Part shown: positions 48,359-60,556 of the stretch, piece after piece
Numbering within the stretch: position 1 is the first letter of the stretch
How the letters are laid out: every line of letters begins with the position of its first letter
Source of the DNA: Beverwykella pulmonaria
Lineage: Eukaryota > Ascomycota > Dothideomycetes > Pleosporales > Melanommataceae
Direction: 5' to 3'
Assembly: GCA_001599595.1 (NCBI GenBank)
Contig: BCHH01000012.1
Span: forward strand, 1,129,413 to 1,193,412
Length of the DNA stretch: 64,000 bases
Position numbers and translations under genes: made by a program
Notes under the pieces: model-generated
What the model was told of the DNA's origin: nothing
What the model saw: only the letters and a program-made list of their open reading frames with translations
Database searches by the model: none

Positions 48359-51300
48359 TCATACAGGCCAGACGAAGTTATCCTTGCAGTATTTGTTGAG
48401 CTCACTCTCGCCAGCTTCTCCATCACTATCTCTGATAGCCTCCAGAGCGGTCTTTGTAAGCCCGTCAGCGTCATAACCCAACCCCAATAGAGTTTTGGCA
48501 TAGGTTTGGAGCTGTGTCCGCGTTTTGTTCATGCCATCCGTATACATTTTCGTAAACCACGACTTGTGTGCATCTACCCAGCCAGGGAACTCTCCACCAC
48601 TCTGGTCTGTGGGCTTCCCGGTCATGCCTACAGTCTTCCAGAGATCGTCACCTATTGCGTCCATAGCACCACTGAAAAATTATTAGAGACGGAGATGGAG
48701 GAAATTAGAGGCAAAAGAAATTTGGCGCAGAGGATTGGGGTATAACACATACAAGACGCCATTAACACCAATGTAGCTTCGACCTCCAAGACTATATCCT
48801 CCCTTGAGAGTGTTCTTCAGCCCTTCTTGTGTCTTCTCCTCCATCATGTATAGGCAGGAATTTATAATACGAGCAATCCTACACAGCTTGACATCCTTAC
48901 TGGGTTTCTCCCCGAAGATGTTATCAACTGTTATATCAGCGAACATCTATATTATAGATTTGTCAGTTCGATCTTACGAGAAACATGGTATAAGACTTAC
49001 ACGGTGTTTGAGCCCGTTCTCCTTACGAGTGAAGAGGGTCATTGTCATGTCGTAATTGACATTCGAGCCAAGCTCAGCCGTCAGGTTAGACATATAATAG
49101 TTGCCATCCTTGATTCCGAAAATGTCGTTTAACTTTTGGCAACCATCTTGGACAGTGCTAAAGTAGGTATTGTATAAATGGTCCAAGAACTCCTTGATCC
49201 AGTCGCCCTCGTATATGTGTTCCGCTACATTGGTTAGGTTGTATTCAAAATGTTCGCGGGAGGAGAAATACCATCCCAAATTTGTGTATTGATTGTACCG
49301 TAATTGAAATTAGGTGGGTCAACCTTGATATTCCAATGATCCACAGTGCATGAAGCACCATCAGTATCTGGACACTGATAAAACCCTGGCTGCATGAGCG
49401 GTATAGACGCTTGTGAGGCGGCTCTGAGAATTCCTAGCGCTTTCGGTCCCTTATATGGCTTCAGTTTAATCGGATAAGCCTTAGCGCTGTCGCAGCTCAT
49501 GAAGTAAGGAGTTTTGTAATTATCACGCAACGTGGGCGTTGGGGATGGAGCTACGGTGGGAGTTGCAGCCTGCGGTAGACGTTTGGCAAGCTCAACTTCG
49601 GGTGAGGCGATTTCATTCCACCACCAGGTATAGTCCTCGTCCGGGGGAACGTAAGCGCAGCTGTTTACCTCATTTCCTCCACCAAGTCCGAGGCAAAGTG
49701 TGGGAAATTGATAGAGGTTGACATTCTATGATTGGGACGGCATATATCAGCAAAAGTTCTTAGTATAAGAGAGGAACAATAGAGGAAGAATGGACAGAGC
49801 AAAGCATAGCTCAGCCACCCCAAGTAGCTCCTGAGAACCACCTTAAGTGGCGGTGACCGCCAAGGTTCCAGTAGGAAACATACCTGATACAGGTCGACCT
49901 CGAAAAGTGTTTTCCGGTTTCCGTCGACTTCGGCCCATCCTTCAAGTTCAATCATACAACCAAGAGACACATCGAGCGAAACGCCGAAAGTATCGGGACT
50001 GTTGGGGCAAAATCCAGCCTCATTATAGCCGCCCGACGCCGCTATTGTGAACCTGGGAAACTGAAGACCCACATCGACGTTCACACCGTTTTCATCTGTG
50101 GCCAATGTCAGCTACTAATCTGCGCAAGGGCGCCACCACAATTACCGAGAACCTCTATACTGGCAGTAACTGCAATCTTGGTGTAGAGCGTCGCGCGAGC
50201 AGTAATTTCAGCTTCTATCTTGAGCGGCTGGACGTCAAATGTCGGAACCCAGCCATGAACATCGACTTTCTTTTGCTGAAAGAGATCCACCTTCGCAATG
50301 GAATCATCAGGTATCTTAGCAGCAACGCCAGTGGTAACAGACGCTGACCCAGCAATATCACCAAGAGAGTACCCAGCGATAATTTTGGCGGTTGGTCCGA
50401 AAGTCAACACTCCTGGGATCCTCCAGCCGGAGGGTAAAGGGATGGTGAGGAGATCAAACTCCTCATTATTTTCTGGGAATTGGTATAACCCTGTAAAAGT
50501 GGCCTCGATATTCAACGCAGCCTGGATACCGTGTGGGGTGGCACTAATCATGAATTTGTCGATGCCACCAAAAGCACTACCTTCAATATGACCAGCAAAC
50601 ACTAATTGGCCGGAAGTACCACAGTTGACGCAGCTTACTCCAAAGGTGGCCTTTGAACCACCAGAGGACCATTTTCTAGAAATAATCGTACTCGGGAATG
50701 TGGACGAGAGGTCGAGGGTAAATGCTTTGTTGAGGTCGAAGTCCAAAAACCGCTTCCGTCCAGCCTGAGTTGTTTCGCCGAAATCCATGGAATAGGAGTG
50801 GGTGATGTTCTTCCAGGTCTTCTTCTCCGCTTCCATGAAAACCTTCAGGGTGGACGGATCGAAACGTACGCTGCCAACGAGCCAAGGGTTTGGCGACCAG
50901 TCTCTTCCACACTTGATGTGGTCTGCAATCATAACGAACGAGCGCATGCCGTTGAAGTTGACCCAGTCCCATTGTTTCTTCGCAGCCTGAAAGCTGATGT
51001 TGTGGCGGAACTGGACCATCATATTTTCGGTACAATTGACTGTCTTAAGTTCCCAGCCGAACTTTGCCATGTCGAGGATGAGCTGGTCTTGCCCGGTCCA
51101 AACGACCATAGACACGATCTTGGGTTGCGTATCTAGGCGCATAAGCATTCCATCTGAAGCGTGGAGCATCACACACACCATTGGGCGGGCTGGTCCAGAG
51201 CATTTGCTCATGGTCCATCAAGGTAACGTTGGCAGGCTCGGTAGCTGCATCCCTCTTATAAATTGATCGGTCCCAAAGATGACGAGGAAGCGGCACAAGA

Positions 51301-51374
51301 TCAACGAGGTCACTGGCCGCAGAGACAAGCTGCAGAAGCCATACAATGGCAAAAGAGAGGCATAGCAGCTTCAT
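48359..51374 (-). CDS. Large secreted protein resembling DUF7029/DUF7223 proteins
   Basis: Seven exons (51374-51179, 51132-50146, 50095-49884, 49725-49272, 49224-49001, 48946-48753, 48671-48359) give 859 residues. A signal peptide (LLCLSFAIVWLLQLVSA) is followed by a dibasic YKR near residue 40. The first domain (VSMVVWTGQDQLILDMAKF, VNCTENMMVQF, WDWVNFNGMRSFVMIADHIKCG) recalls fungal DUF7029; a middle beta-rich region (GVSCVNCGTSG, GIQAALNIEATF) recalls DUF7223. Several N-glycosylation sequons occur. The first intron is only 46 nt and begins in a GT repeat; it alone restores frame between exons 1 and 2. A Pro-rich linker (ATPTVAPSPTPT) leads to a C-terminal region with no clear family. Extracellular; function unknown. 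Domain names are from memory. Confidence 0.78.
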
Positions 51375-53163
51375 TGTGGTTCAGGGATGTGCAATTGAAT
51401 CTTCTTCTCAAAACGAATGGTCACTTATAGACCATTTGAATACTGTAGATTCTTTAAGGAGGAAACAGCCTCAAGGTGAGAACATAGTCGATTTATACCT
51501 CACAAAACTAGGGCCAAACTTCGAATCTCTACATGGCATGACGAGTTCGAAAGGTATTCATCCGCCGATAGACGCAGACAATTCGGACATCAGGAGAGGT
51601 GTTCCAATGGCCTGGTTCTACCATGGTATTGAGTTTTTCAGATACGACAGAGATGAAGTAATCCATGCTGTACGAGTATTCAAGTAAGCCTCAGGCATGA
51701 AGTTCCAGGAATCGTTTTCTCGGCAGGGGACGAGCTGCCGGTGAGGCGGAGAGCGGAAGCCATCAGATTGGCGAGGTTCCATCCTGATCCTAGAATCGGG
51801 GCCACTGTAGAACCCACAAACTTCGTAAATAAACATGAGACCACCAACTGGCATCATTAAAGTGCTAAGAATGGCAGAGTTGAGTACACAGAAGGTGGTG
51901 AGAGCGTCTGGCGGACAGGGATGAAGTCCTTCAACCGTGTTGTAGACAAACCCGAGGCTGGGCAGGGGGTAGTTAATCTATACCTCGTGTTTGCGCTCTT
52001 CATGTTTGGCGGAGAAATTATGCACTCGTTCGGCGCCTTGTTCTGTACCAACGGGAAGAGCGTGATATCGAATGACCAATCACGCCAAGAGAATTGTTAG
52101 ACTTCACATCATTCCACGAGAGTGTCGTATTTCGCGTTCTTGTAAAGGTTAAGATTTCTCATCCTGCTGGTAGAATTAGCGAGAAAGATAGCATTTGTAA
52201 TGCGGGGATGGTGGCACGCGGAAGGCAGAAAATGCTTGACTGCGAGCACCCTGAGGTGCGCAGTTTGTAGCTCTGTTACCTTGAGAACACGAATTGGAAA
52301 ATCAGGCCCGACTTACCTTCGCACAAAAGATGCAGTTCACCATCTCCGGCCTTCTCCTCCGATATCAATAGCATACATTGTTCCTATACAAAATTAGCTT
52401 ACCAAAGACCTTTGATCCTCGCAGGTTCGCTCAGATGTATTGGCGGGGTGGCGATGTTTTCTCGCCGTTTCTTAGCCTTAATAGAGAGCCCCATCTAGCA
52501 GATGTAGTAACACGACGTTACTCAAGGTATATCCTTTTGGCTTGTTGCAAGAATCTAGCTAGTCTTCATAGGAGATGGCCGACGATATGATGCATCGCCG
52601 TGCTGCATGGCACGGAAGTGGCGTGGTGGGAAAGGCTGAAACAAAAATACGAAGACTGGTTCCGGGAATAAGCAAAGTGAAGATGCGCGCACTTCCACGG
52701 GTGCAGATCTCTCAGTCCCAATTTCAAACACTCCACTGCCTTCTTACCGAAAAGTGCGAACTTTAGCCACAACACATTTTGCATTAGGTTCCTACTACCG
52801 CCTCTAAGAATAGCGAAGACAGGAGGGGCTGCAAGCCTAACAAATATTACCTTCATGGTCTTCACCTCCATGGTCTACATCTTGGTACGCCAAAAGCTCA
52901 TTAAGGGATAAGCCCGTGCATGCCAAGGTCTAGCACCCAGAGCCAATTCCCAGCGCTAAGCCTGTGAATTGCCTTTTTTTTTTAAACCCCTATTGAACTA
53001 GCAGGGTAGCCTGCTTATCCCACTACGTCACTAGCCATATTCAACGATCAGTCATATGCATAGCAAACTAGACTTTTGTTTACTGACAGCCAGGCTCCTC
53101 TGTTCAAATCCCTGGTCCCCTCCCTTGACCCTGTCGCCGAATTCTAACCAACATCCCAAATTA
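51375..53163. other. Spacer with unassigned open frames
   Basis: Plus-strand frames at 51346-51687 and about 51862-52098 look faintly protein-like (for example VVDKPEAGQGVVNLYLVFALFMFGG in the second, split here as VVDKPEAG and VNLYLVFALFMFGG), and a minus-strand ATG frame lies at 51618-51857, but no splice model joins them and no family is recognised. A tRNA B-box-like string at about 53108 has no matching A box. Confidence 0.3.
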
Positions 53164-55476
53164 TCACTGGTAAGTGGCATCAAAGGAATTTTCTTCACCA
53201 ACCACAATCGAATATGCAATCTTTGCATACTCCTCCGCCTGGTCTGACTTCTCCTTCGCCCCAATAGCTTTAAAAACAGTTCCAGCAAGCAAGAATACCT
53301 CCACCAGATAATCAACAAAAAAGCCCCACTTGATGACCCCAAATTTGGTGAGAGAAGAATCCAAGCCAATGGCGATGAATCCAAGCCAGGTTAAAACCTT
53401 TCCAACTGATTCCAAACACTTCATCATGTTATTCTTCGCCACATAGGTATGAGCCAATGCCAATTGCGGTTCCCAGGAAAAGAGACGGGGAATTTCATCT
53501 GCTGGCCGTATGTATGTCTTATCTAGAGCCTCAATCAAGCGCTCAAACTTGTCTGTCTGGAGTGCGCGAGGAGTAGAGGACTTGAGCATGTGATTTAGAT
53601 TGCTTACCAATGTCTGCCTCTTCGAAAAGGTGGAAGATTTTGTTTGTTTGGCGTCAGTGCAGATCATACAGTCACAGACGAAACCCCAATTCCGAGGCTT
53701 TTCCTGCAGCTCTTTCAACGTCAAGCCTATCGGGATATAGTACCAAAATGTAATCTCAGTGCCTGGTTCTAGATCCTGGGTTGCACGCACAATCATCATG
53801 TCGCCGATGAATGAGCGTCGGGCCGTGCTAGCACAGCTGTGGTTGATGTAGGATGCCTGTGTCCAAATACCGCATGAGTGGTGAGCTTTATCTTCCTTTT
53901 TTTTATTCGCCATAGAATCTTTGAAGGTGTTCAAGCTAGACAGAGGACAACCAAAGACGTTGAGGGAGATGATTCGATCAATAAGAAACCTATATATGTG
54001 AGCACCGTCTGTCAGAGCACTTAGTTGATCGGCAGTACTTACGTATCTACTACTGGGTCTCCATCCACTACTGACGTACTAACTCCTTCGTAGCTTCCAT
54101 GGTGCAGAGAAGTGATTTCACGGGCAACAGAGGGATTGCGATGGAGTTTCTGCACGATAGCTTTCATGAGATCCGCCTGTGTACCCATGGAACCTCGATT
54201 CGTCTCAGGATTGAGCAACAGAGTGATATTGGAGCTACTTTCGTCGTTTTGCTCCCCCGCATATGCGTGGCTGAATGCTTTTTCGCACAGAAGCAGCTCA
54301 CCTGCCTTCACAGCCTTGGTTACGAATAAACCACGGCCCTTGGACTTTGTTAACTTGACTTCAACAGGCCCAATATATGTAGCGTGATCTAGATGTGGTG
54401 GTCGAAGCTTCTTAGCCTTAGACTGCATCAGTTTGAAATCGTACGCTCCAGTCTCCTGCTCCTGAACCCTGTCCCGGGCACAATCCAGAAGCTGCAAGGC
54501 TCTGATGTTCTCCGAAAATTTGGTGGATAGTATCTGAAGCACTTCACAGCACTCGTTGAATCGTCTTAGATTATAGAGAGCTTCAGCTGCACGAAATAGG
54601 GCTTTCTCCACAGGGTTGGAAGTGAAGTTTGGAAAGCCCGTGTCTGAGAGTGCAGCATCGTATTGCTTGGTGTTTAGATACGCAAGCGCTCTGTTACGTT
54701 TGATGACTTCGATTTCGTTTTCTGTAGCAGGCTGACGAAGAGCACGAGTGTATCTGTCCACGTATGTCAGCAACGGCTGGTACGCACTGTGTATCGTATC
54801 ATTACTCTTCGATCGCGTCCCAATATCTCCTTTTTCCCACAGCTAAGTTGCCTTTGAGCTTCAGCGACTCCGCTGAGTGATTCGTCACAGAAGTTCGCGA
54901 CTGCCATGCTGCTGGAATCCTAGCATCGTCCTCGTTGACGCGCACGACATCAGATATATGGTCCACCCGCAGCCCGTACTCGCCGTCCGACATCAACTTG
55001 AAGTAGGGCTCCTTGACCAGTAGAATGGTGTCGACGTTAACAATGTCAATCGCTGCGCGAGTCTTTTCGTCCTCTTGCTGGTATAGGTGCAGCATCATCA
55101 CATCACGATTCTCGTCCTCCATAATTGCCATGATTGCCGTCATGCGGGTGGGTGGCGTAATGGAGCGCAAGAGGAGATATGTGCCTCGATGATGGGTTTC
55201 AAGCTGAAGATCCCTGATTGTGACCCGCGTCAATTCGGTCACGGGCATGATACATGGAGGGTACGCTGGTGGGACGAGAGATGTGTGAATCAGATGGCGC
55301 CCTTCATTTGTAGCGGCTGATGTCCGCGATAGAGACAGCATGAATTTGGTGTATGCATAAGCTCTGGGTTTTCGATCACGAGGTCGCTGGCCTTGTCGGG
55401 ACTTCGCGGTTTTTAAAGTCTCTCTCTGTCGGCTGAGCATATGAGAGTATTGCTCTGTAACATCGTGGACATCCAT
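53164..55476 (-). CDS. TPR-SET domain protein (SMYD-like putative methyltransferase)
   Basis: Three exons (55476-54806, 54753-54043, 53989-53164) give 735 residues. The N-terminal quarter is unassigned; from about residue 205 a TPR-like region begins (AESLKLKGNLAVGKRRYWDAIEEYTRAL, then NRALAYLNTKQYDAALSD and ALFRAAEALYNLRRFNEC). The SET domain starts at KLTKSKGRGLFVTKAVKAGELLL, is interrupted by the usual insertion, and carries the key ASYINHSC with IVRATQDLEPGTEITFWYY; the post-SET Cys cluster is FVCDCMIC. No zinc-binding MYND set is evident. Role: probable lysine methylation of histone or other protein. The gene is well spliced and appears intact. Confidence 0.9.
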
Positions 55477-56767
55477 AGTGAAATTGCGACGGCGTCAAAA
55501 TTGTGATTGGGGGTAAAAGTAGAAAGTGAAAGTCAGATCACTAGGGGGTTCAGCGAGATAATAGAGGGCCAAGACTTATTCGCCAGGCAAACAACCGTGT
55601 AACTGATAATCAAGTGAGCTTAATGGCAATGATTGGTTAGTTGTACCCCTCTAGAAGAGTGTGATGTCGTGTTAGGTCCATATTGGTCCATGTCGTGGTG
55701 TGGGTGCACTGCTTCTAAACTGCAGCATCCAATGTTCTAGGATTCAGCAGTTACACAACATTGACGTTGCAGGTCCTAGACTCTTCTACCGCTTGATTTA
55801 CATTGAGTCACTGCAGCACTGCAACATAGTAACATTTAATACATGACTGAGCTGCTGTCTGTGACAAACCTTGGATGATGGGTCGAAATTCCAGGCCTGG
55901 CCATAGCCAAAATGATGGGTTCATCTTCGTTATTCTCTGCATGTTCTCAGTTATTCCAAAAATGTTGTTCCAAAACTCTTATAACCTTCCTCCTTCTCAC
56001 CCTGGCTCATTGTCTTATCGTGCATAATTCTCTCTCATTTCCACTCATTCACTCTTCTTAACAAAAAGGCTGTCAAACAGTAGTCATCTCACTACCCTGT
56101 GATTTGATTTAGCATCTCCTCTCCTATATCGGATAGTAAGATTTTTCAGAAATCATAACTAAATCTAAATAGGACCGTGACTAGCACTTGTTCCTTTCGA
56201 TCTCTACCTATCATGTTCCTCGGGGTTGATTGCGTAACTTTCACTGTGCTATGAAGGCATCACTAAGAAGTTCAGAAAAGCATAGACGATCTAGGAGAGT
56301 GAATGATACAGAATGCAGAAAGACATAAGTTGCCGTAGGCGCTATTGGAAGCACCGAACTAACTACATGGTGGCCATCCAATTGAAAACCCCAATGTCCG
56401 CATTGCTTCATGGAGAAAACACTATCACTCATTCATCGCCTCATAGAGAAGTAGCTCCACTCGACAATCCCGAGTCTACGATGCGGGATTTTGATGCAAA
56501 AACAAGCGGAGAGATATCATCGGCAAGAAAGGTGTTCGCAAGCAGACATTGCGCCTGGTGGTAGTGTGCCTGGGTCTCGCAGGGGAAGCGTTTTACGCGG
56601 TGCCAGTTACCAGGGAAGACCGGTGGCTAGCGTTGCGGAGTAGATAGTGACAGATCGGGTCGTGGTGTTCACAGAATAATGTCGCAATGTAGCGTGTAGT
56701 AGTCAATGAGATACCTGATTTCGTTCAACCCCGAATGCTAACGTGTACAATGGGACTGCACCTGATA
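55477..56767. other. Spacer, no gene seen
   Basis: It contains the SET gene promoter and the 3' region of the Zn2Cys6 gene. Short frames only. Confidence 0.4.
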
Positions 56768-58128
56768 TCATCGTTTCCCCTGGTCGTTGCTGCTCCTGCT
56801 TATTGTATAACCCTTAACTCTTTCATTCACAGCGTGCGCAACGTTCTGGAGTCGGTTGTTCTCAGTTTGCATCGTCGCTATGTAATTCTGGCAGGACTCG
56901 ACTTGCAACGCTCCCAAGAGTACGACTTTCAAAGTCTGGTGGAACAGGCGCATGAAGTATACAGAGATAGGCTCAGGGCTGGAATATTCACGCTCGCGAC
57001 TGATCGTACACGACTCCAAAGAGTCAAGAAGAACCGCTTTTTCCGAAAGCAGTTCAAGAGCAACCTCCGCACATCTCACTTGAGCGACTTTGTTGAGAAA
57101 GGCAAGGGTAGAGCCGGCTATCTGTTTCAGCTCGGTCCGCATATTGGGCGCAATCTTGCGAAAATCCTGAGATGTAGGTGGCTTGTCTTTGGGAGACTTG
57201 GAACGATCCGATGATGAGTCTGTCACACCGATGACACGATTTGTTGTTGGAGAGTCCGCAAATTTACATGGTGCGGCGAACATTTTGACAATGAAGACGT
57301 CGAGTAAAGGCAACTGCACATGATTTGCTGGTGCGAGAACACTCGGCGCGATAAAGTACGGCCTTGCCCGGTGCTCATGCATGATCTTGAGTCCTCCGAG
57401 TATGTGATGGGCCATCGCAACGTAGTTCATCCGTGCTTGCTCAATGCTGATCAGGATTTGACAACAGAGAAGTGAGGAACTGCACAAGTTTGCACCAGGG
57501 GCGAGAAGATTGGAAGCGAGGCCCCGGAGAGTTATACTGTATTGCTCGAGGCCAAAGTGATAGGTCGGCGTGGGCCGAGCATCCGACGCAGGGTCATCCA
57601 CAACGGCTTCCAGATCTGCCCGGAAGGCTTTCAGGGATAACATCGCGTGCCGTATGATCGGATAGGTCACGCCAGCCTGGAGGATTAGCTTGGATTCTTC
57701 TTTACATAGTATCTCTGCTCCGCCTATACTCTTGATCGACAAGTAGCCGTTGAGAAGATCGATGTGCTGAGGCGTGACCGCACGAGAAGCAGAGAGGGCA
57801 GTATTCGAGGCCCAGCTCGACAGAATACTGCCAGCACTGGCTTTTTGGAGCGATTCGGTGGTGAACAGGATAAAGGGGGATTCGTAGCCGTCGCAAGTAC
57901 GTCCCGTGGTGATACACTTTTGGCAGGATGGTTTGTTCTCGTCACATTTAATCTTCCTTTTTCTGTCGCAGATTAAGTACTTGCTAGTTCGCATTCAACT
58001 CGACGTAGTTTGGAAAACAGAAAGATGTTGGAATCATCCGCTCTTACTGACCTGCAGGTAGTACATCCGCTTCTCCCCTTTACTCTACGCTTAGTGCTGC
58101 GTTTGGGGGCCACGTCGGTGTCAGTCAT
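56768..58128 (-). CDS. Zn2Cys6 fungal transcription regulator
   Basis: Two exons (58128-58052, 57962-56768) give 423 residues. The first exon is essential: it ends in GCTTCR and joins KRKIKC, giving the full zinc cluster with Cys at 22, 25, 32, 39, 42 and 49 (C-x2-C-x6-C-x6-C-x2-C-x6-C), then TGRTCDGY. Upstream lies a basic stretch (PKRSTKRRVKGR). If the later ATG at 57994 were used, two of the cluster's correctly spaced Cys would be lost. The rest is helical (HAMLSLKAFRADLE, LLCCQILISIEQARM), fitting the fungal-specific regulator domain often seen next to metabolism genes. It is divergent from the glutathione S-transferase (408-base gap) and may control it. Confidence 0.93.
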
Positions 58129-58535
58129 GTTGAGAATCTACGCTGCCGCGCACCAGTTACGGATCAAGGCGATGATGGAGTACCGACTTCAGCAGTCACG
58201 CCGAATAGACGAATAAAACTTTCGACTTGGAGCTACTTTGTACCTGTCAAGTGTGGAGATGAGAATCCTTTGAGGCTGAGCGGAGTTATGTCACGGGCGA
58301 GTGCGAGTAAGCATGTGTCGCCGCTAACCCGAATAGTGAGCTACGGCGAACCGACCAATCACAGCGAGTTTCGGAAAAGCTTCATCATCCGTATCCAGAT
58401 AAATCGTCTGGGTCATTATAAATTGGCGCTTGATGTACGAATCGTCTCCGAAGTGGCTATGTGCATTGTACAGCAGGTTTGCAGTATAAATTCTGAGTCA
58501 ATGCCACCATTCCGGGCCATTCCAATCTTCATCTG
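58129..58535. promoter_or_regulatory. Divergent promoter region (Zn2Cys6 regulator / GST)
   Basis: About 407 bases between opposite starts. Zn2Cys6 proteins bind CGG-type half sites; a CGG...CCG pair was not clearly resolved by eye. Co-regulation is inferred from layout only. Confidence 0.45.
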
Positions 58536-59343
58536 ATGTTCAAGCTCGCAAACAGCACCCGATTCACAACAAGATTATTCCACACCTCCAAAATGCCGGC
58601 TTTCACTCTGCACGGTTTCCCTGGCTCGATAAACGTTGACCGAGTTCGCTTGACGCTTGCCGAAGGTGGCTTCACCGATTTCGAGTTTAAGGCTGTCGAT
58701 CTCTTGAAGGGGGAGCAAAAGGTAGGGCTATGTTGTTTTCCAGAAGAACATCCGCAAACACAGCATTTTCTTCACTAGATAGTTCCTTTCGCGGAGGCTG
58801 ACCATGTACCAGTCAGAAGAATACCTAAAACTCCACCCATGGGGCAAAGTCCCAGCCATAACCTATCCCAACGGCTTTACTCTCTATGAGAGCCAGGCGA
58901 TCTGCAAATACCTCGCGACCAAATACTCGATTCCGCTCCTACCATCCCCGTCCGACGTCGAAGCTTCGGCTTTGTTTGATCAGGCAGCCTGCGTACTGAA
59001 TGCCTACTTCACGGAGCCCTCAGGAAGGATCTCCTTCGAGAAGTTTGTGAAACCGAATATGCTTCAGCTGCCCACTGACGAAGCTGCCGTGTCCAAGGCA
59101 GTGAAATCGCTCGGGGAGTTCTTTGACGTGCAAGAACATCTGTTAAAGAAGGGCGGATACATAGCCGGGGAGCAATTCAGTCTCGTGGACATCTACTACA
59201 TTCCTGCTATCCTGAGATTGTTCATGCTTGGTTATGAGGATTTCGTGCGAGGTCGCCCTGCTGTGGGTGCTTGGTGGGATCGCTGCATGAACCGACCAGC
59301 AGTGCAGGCGTGGATGGCCGCTGGCAAGAAGGCTACTGCGTAG
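58536..59343 (+). CDS. Glutathione S-transferase, phi/fungal-like
   Basis: Two exons (58536-58721, 58813-59343) give 238 residues. The thioredoxin-fold half has TLHGFPGSINVDRVRLTLAE, the conserved cis-Pro block HPWGKVPAI and YESQAICKYLA, which bind glutathione; the catalytic Ser position is near PGSIN. The C-terminal half has FDQAACVLNAYF, YIAGEQFSLVDIYYIPAI (the N-capping box region) and WWDRCMNRPAVQAW. Two in-frame ATGs are possible: 58536 adds a 19-residue basic leader (MFKLANSTRFTTRLFHTSK) resembling a mitochondrial presequence; 58593 gives the usual cytosolic start. Role: conjugation of glutathione to electrophiles. Possibly controlled by the divergent regulator. Confidence 0.9.
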
Positions 59344-59837
59344 TAGCACAACCTTTGATCAGGATCTAGGTTGTCCAATTGAAAAAGATTTTGCACTTGT
59401 ACCCAGAAAGGGTTCTTTTATTTTCTATTCATACTTCTTTATCATGAAGAGTGTTTGTAAGTCAGCCAACATCTGCTGAGCCATGTATGTAATTGTGGGC
59501 TAAACTATATATAGTGACAACAAAATCTTGCATTGATAGATCAAAACAGGGATTATGACGAGGTTGGAAGTGCTGAGTGTAAAACCTGAAACATTGCAGT
59601 GAAATCTTGTGATCCCTCCATCTATTTGTTCGCCTGATTAGCTTAGTTAGGCAATTTATGTACAAATGTATGCTCGGTTTGAAGTTGGCCCCATCACGTC
59701 AGCTTATGACATCACATTGCATGTTGTTGATAATAGGCAATATGTAAACTTGTCTTGAAAAGTGAGATGAAAACAAGCGCATGCCCCACAAGCTATTGAC
59801 CTGGACATGCATCCTTGGCTTGCTTTAGTCTATTACA
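59344..59837. other. Spacer, no gene seen
   Basis: 3' region of the GST; AT-rich, no frame of note. Confidence 0.35.
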
Positions 59838-60213
59838 ATGTTGGAACCGACTGGTCCTAACGTCAAAGCTCAGTCGAGGAAAAAGCCCAAATTCCTCGCC
59901 GACATCATCTCCTGGAGAGACCAGACGTATAACAAATTGAACTCTGTTGGCTTGCGGCCCAATGAAATACTTCTGGTATGTTTACTTGCGTTTGCATTCA
60001 CATTTTTTGATGACCAGGACTCACTCCGAGAAACCTATCAGCGAAAAACTCAAGTACGAGCCATTACCACAATTGCCTTTGATCCGACTACTCAGACTTC
60101 AACCCGCAAAACCATGGGAAGTCATCTTATGTTCTCTCCGCACTGTGGCACTGTCGGACATCGATGCCTCAACACATCGGAAGTTTCAACGACATTTTCC
60201 CTGTTTCAAATAG
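59838..60213 (+). pseudogene. Possible HET-domain N-terminal remnant
   Basis: An ATG frame (MLEPTGPNVKAQSRK...) runs to a GTATGT donor at about 59976. After a plausible acceptor the sequence reads, in a different phase, EKLKYEPLP then IRLLRLQPAKPWEVILCSL to a TAG at 60213. The second part resembles the start of fungal HET domains (YEPL...IRLLRL...). The phases do not join, so this looks like a decayed fragment, or two unrelated frames. Low confidence. Confidence 0.3.
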
Positions 60214-60556
60214 CTAGTTGTAGATATAGGCCATCTAACGTCAGTTCATGCCGCATAATCTGGTTGATGTGTTGAATATGGTTCAGGGAGCAAGGGAATT
60301 CAAGCCACGGGTCTTGGGACTGTAGGTATTAATTGAAGCAGGCCTAAAGCTTGTGCAATTCGCAGACGGTTCAGAATCCACTACGCTATAGTGTGACTCG
60401 CATGGGCAGGTCAGTCTGTACTGGTCAAGCCAAAGCTATTCCGAAAATTTCTCAAAAGTGTTCCGCTGCTTCGGAAGAGTCCAGAAGTAGCAAAGATCAT
60501 TAGAAAAAGTCGATTGGATGTGGAAATTCTAAATACATAATCCCCAGACGTTCCGA
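60214..60556. other. Spacer before the TPR fragment
   Basis: A 40-codon plus-strand frame near 60415-60540 (KPKLFRKFLKSVPLL) has no recognised family. Otherwise nothing seen. Confidence 0.3.

Noticed and set aside
51045..51374. Apparent frameshift in a GT repeat in the secreted protein gene
   Set aside because: A 46-nt GT-AG intron (51133-51178) in correct phase explains it, and another 46-nt intron is present in the first gene of the window.
53095..53130. tRNA-like B box (gttcaaatcc)
   Set aside because: No A box or pairing acceptor stem is found upstream within tRNA distance.
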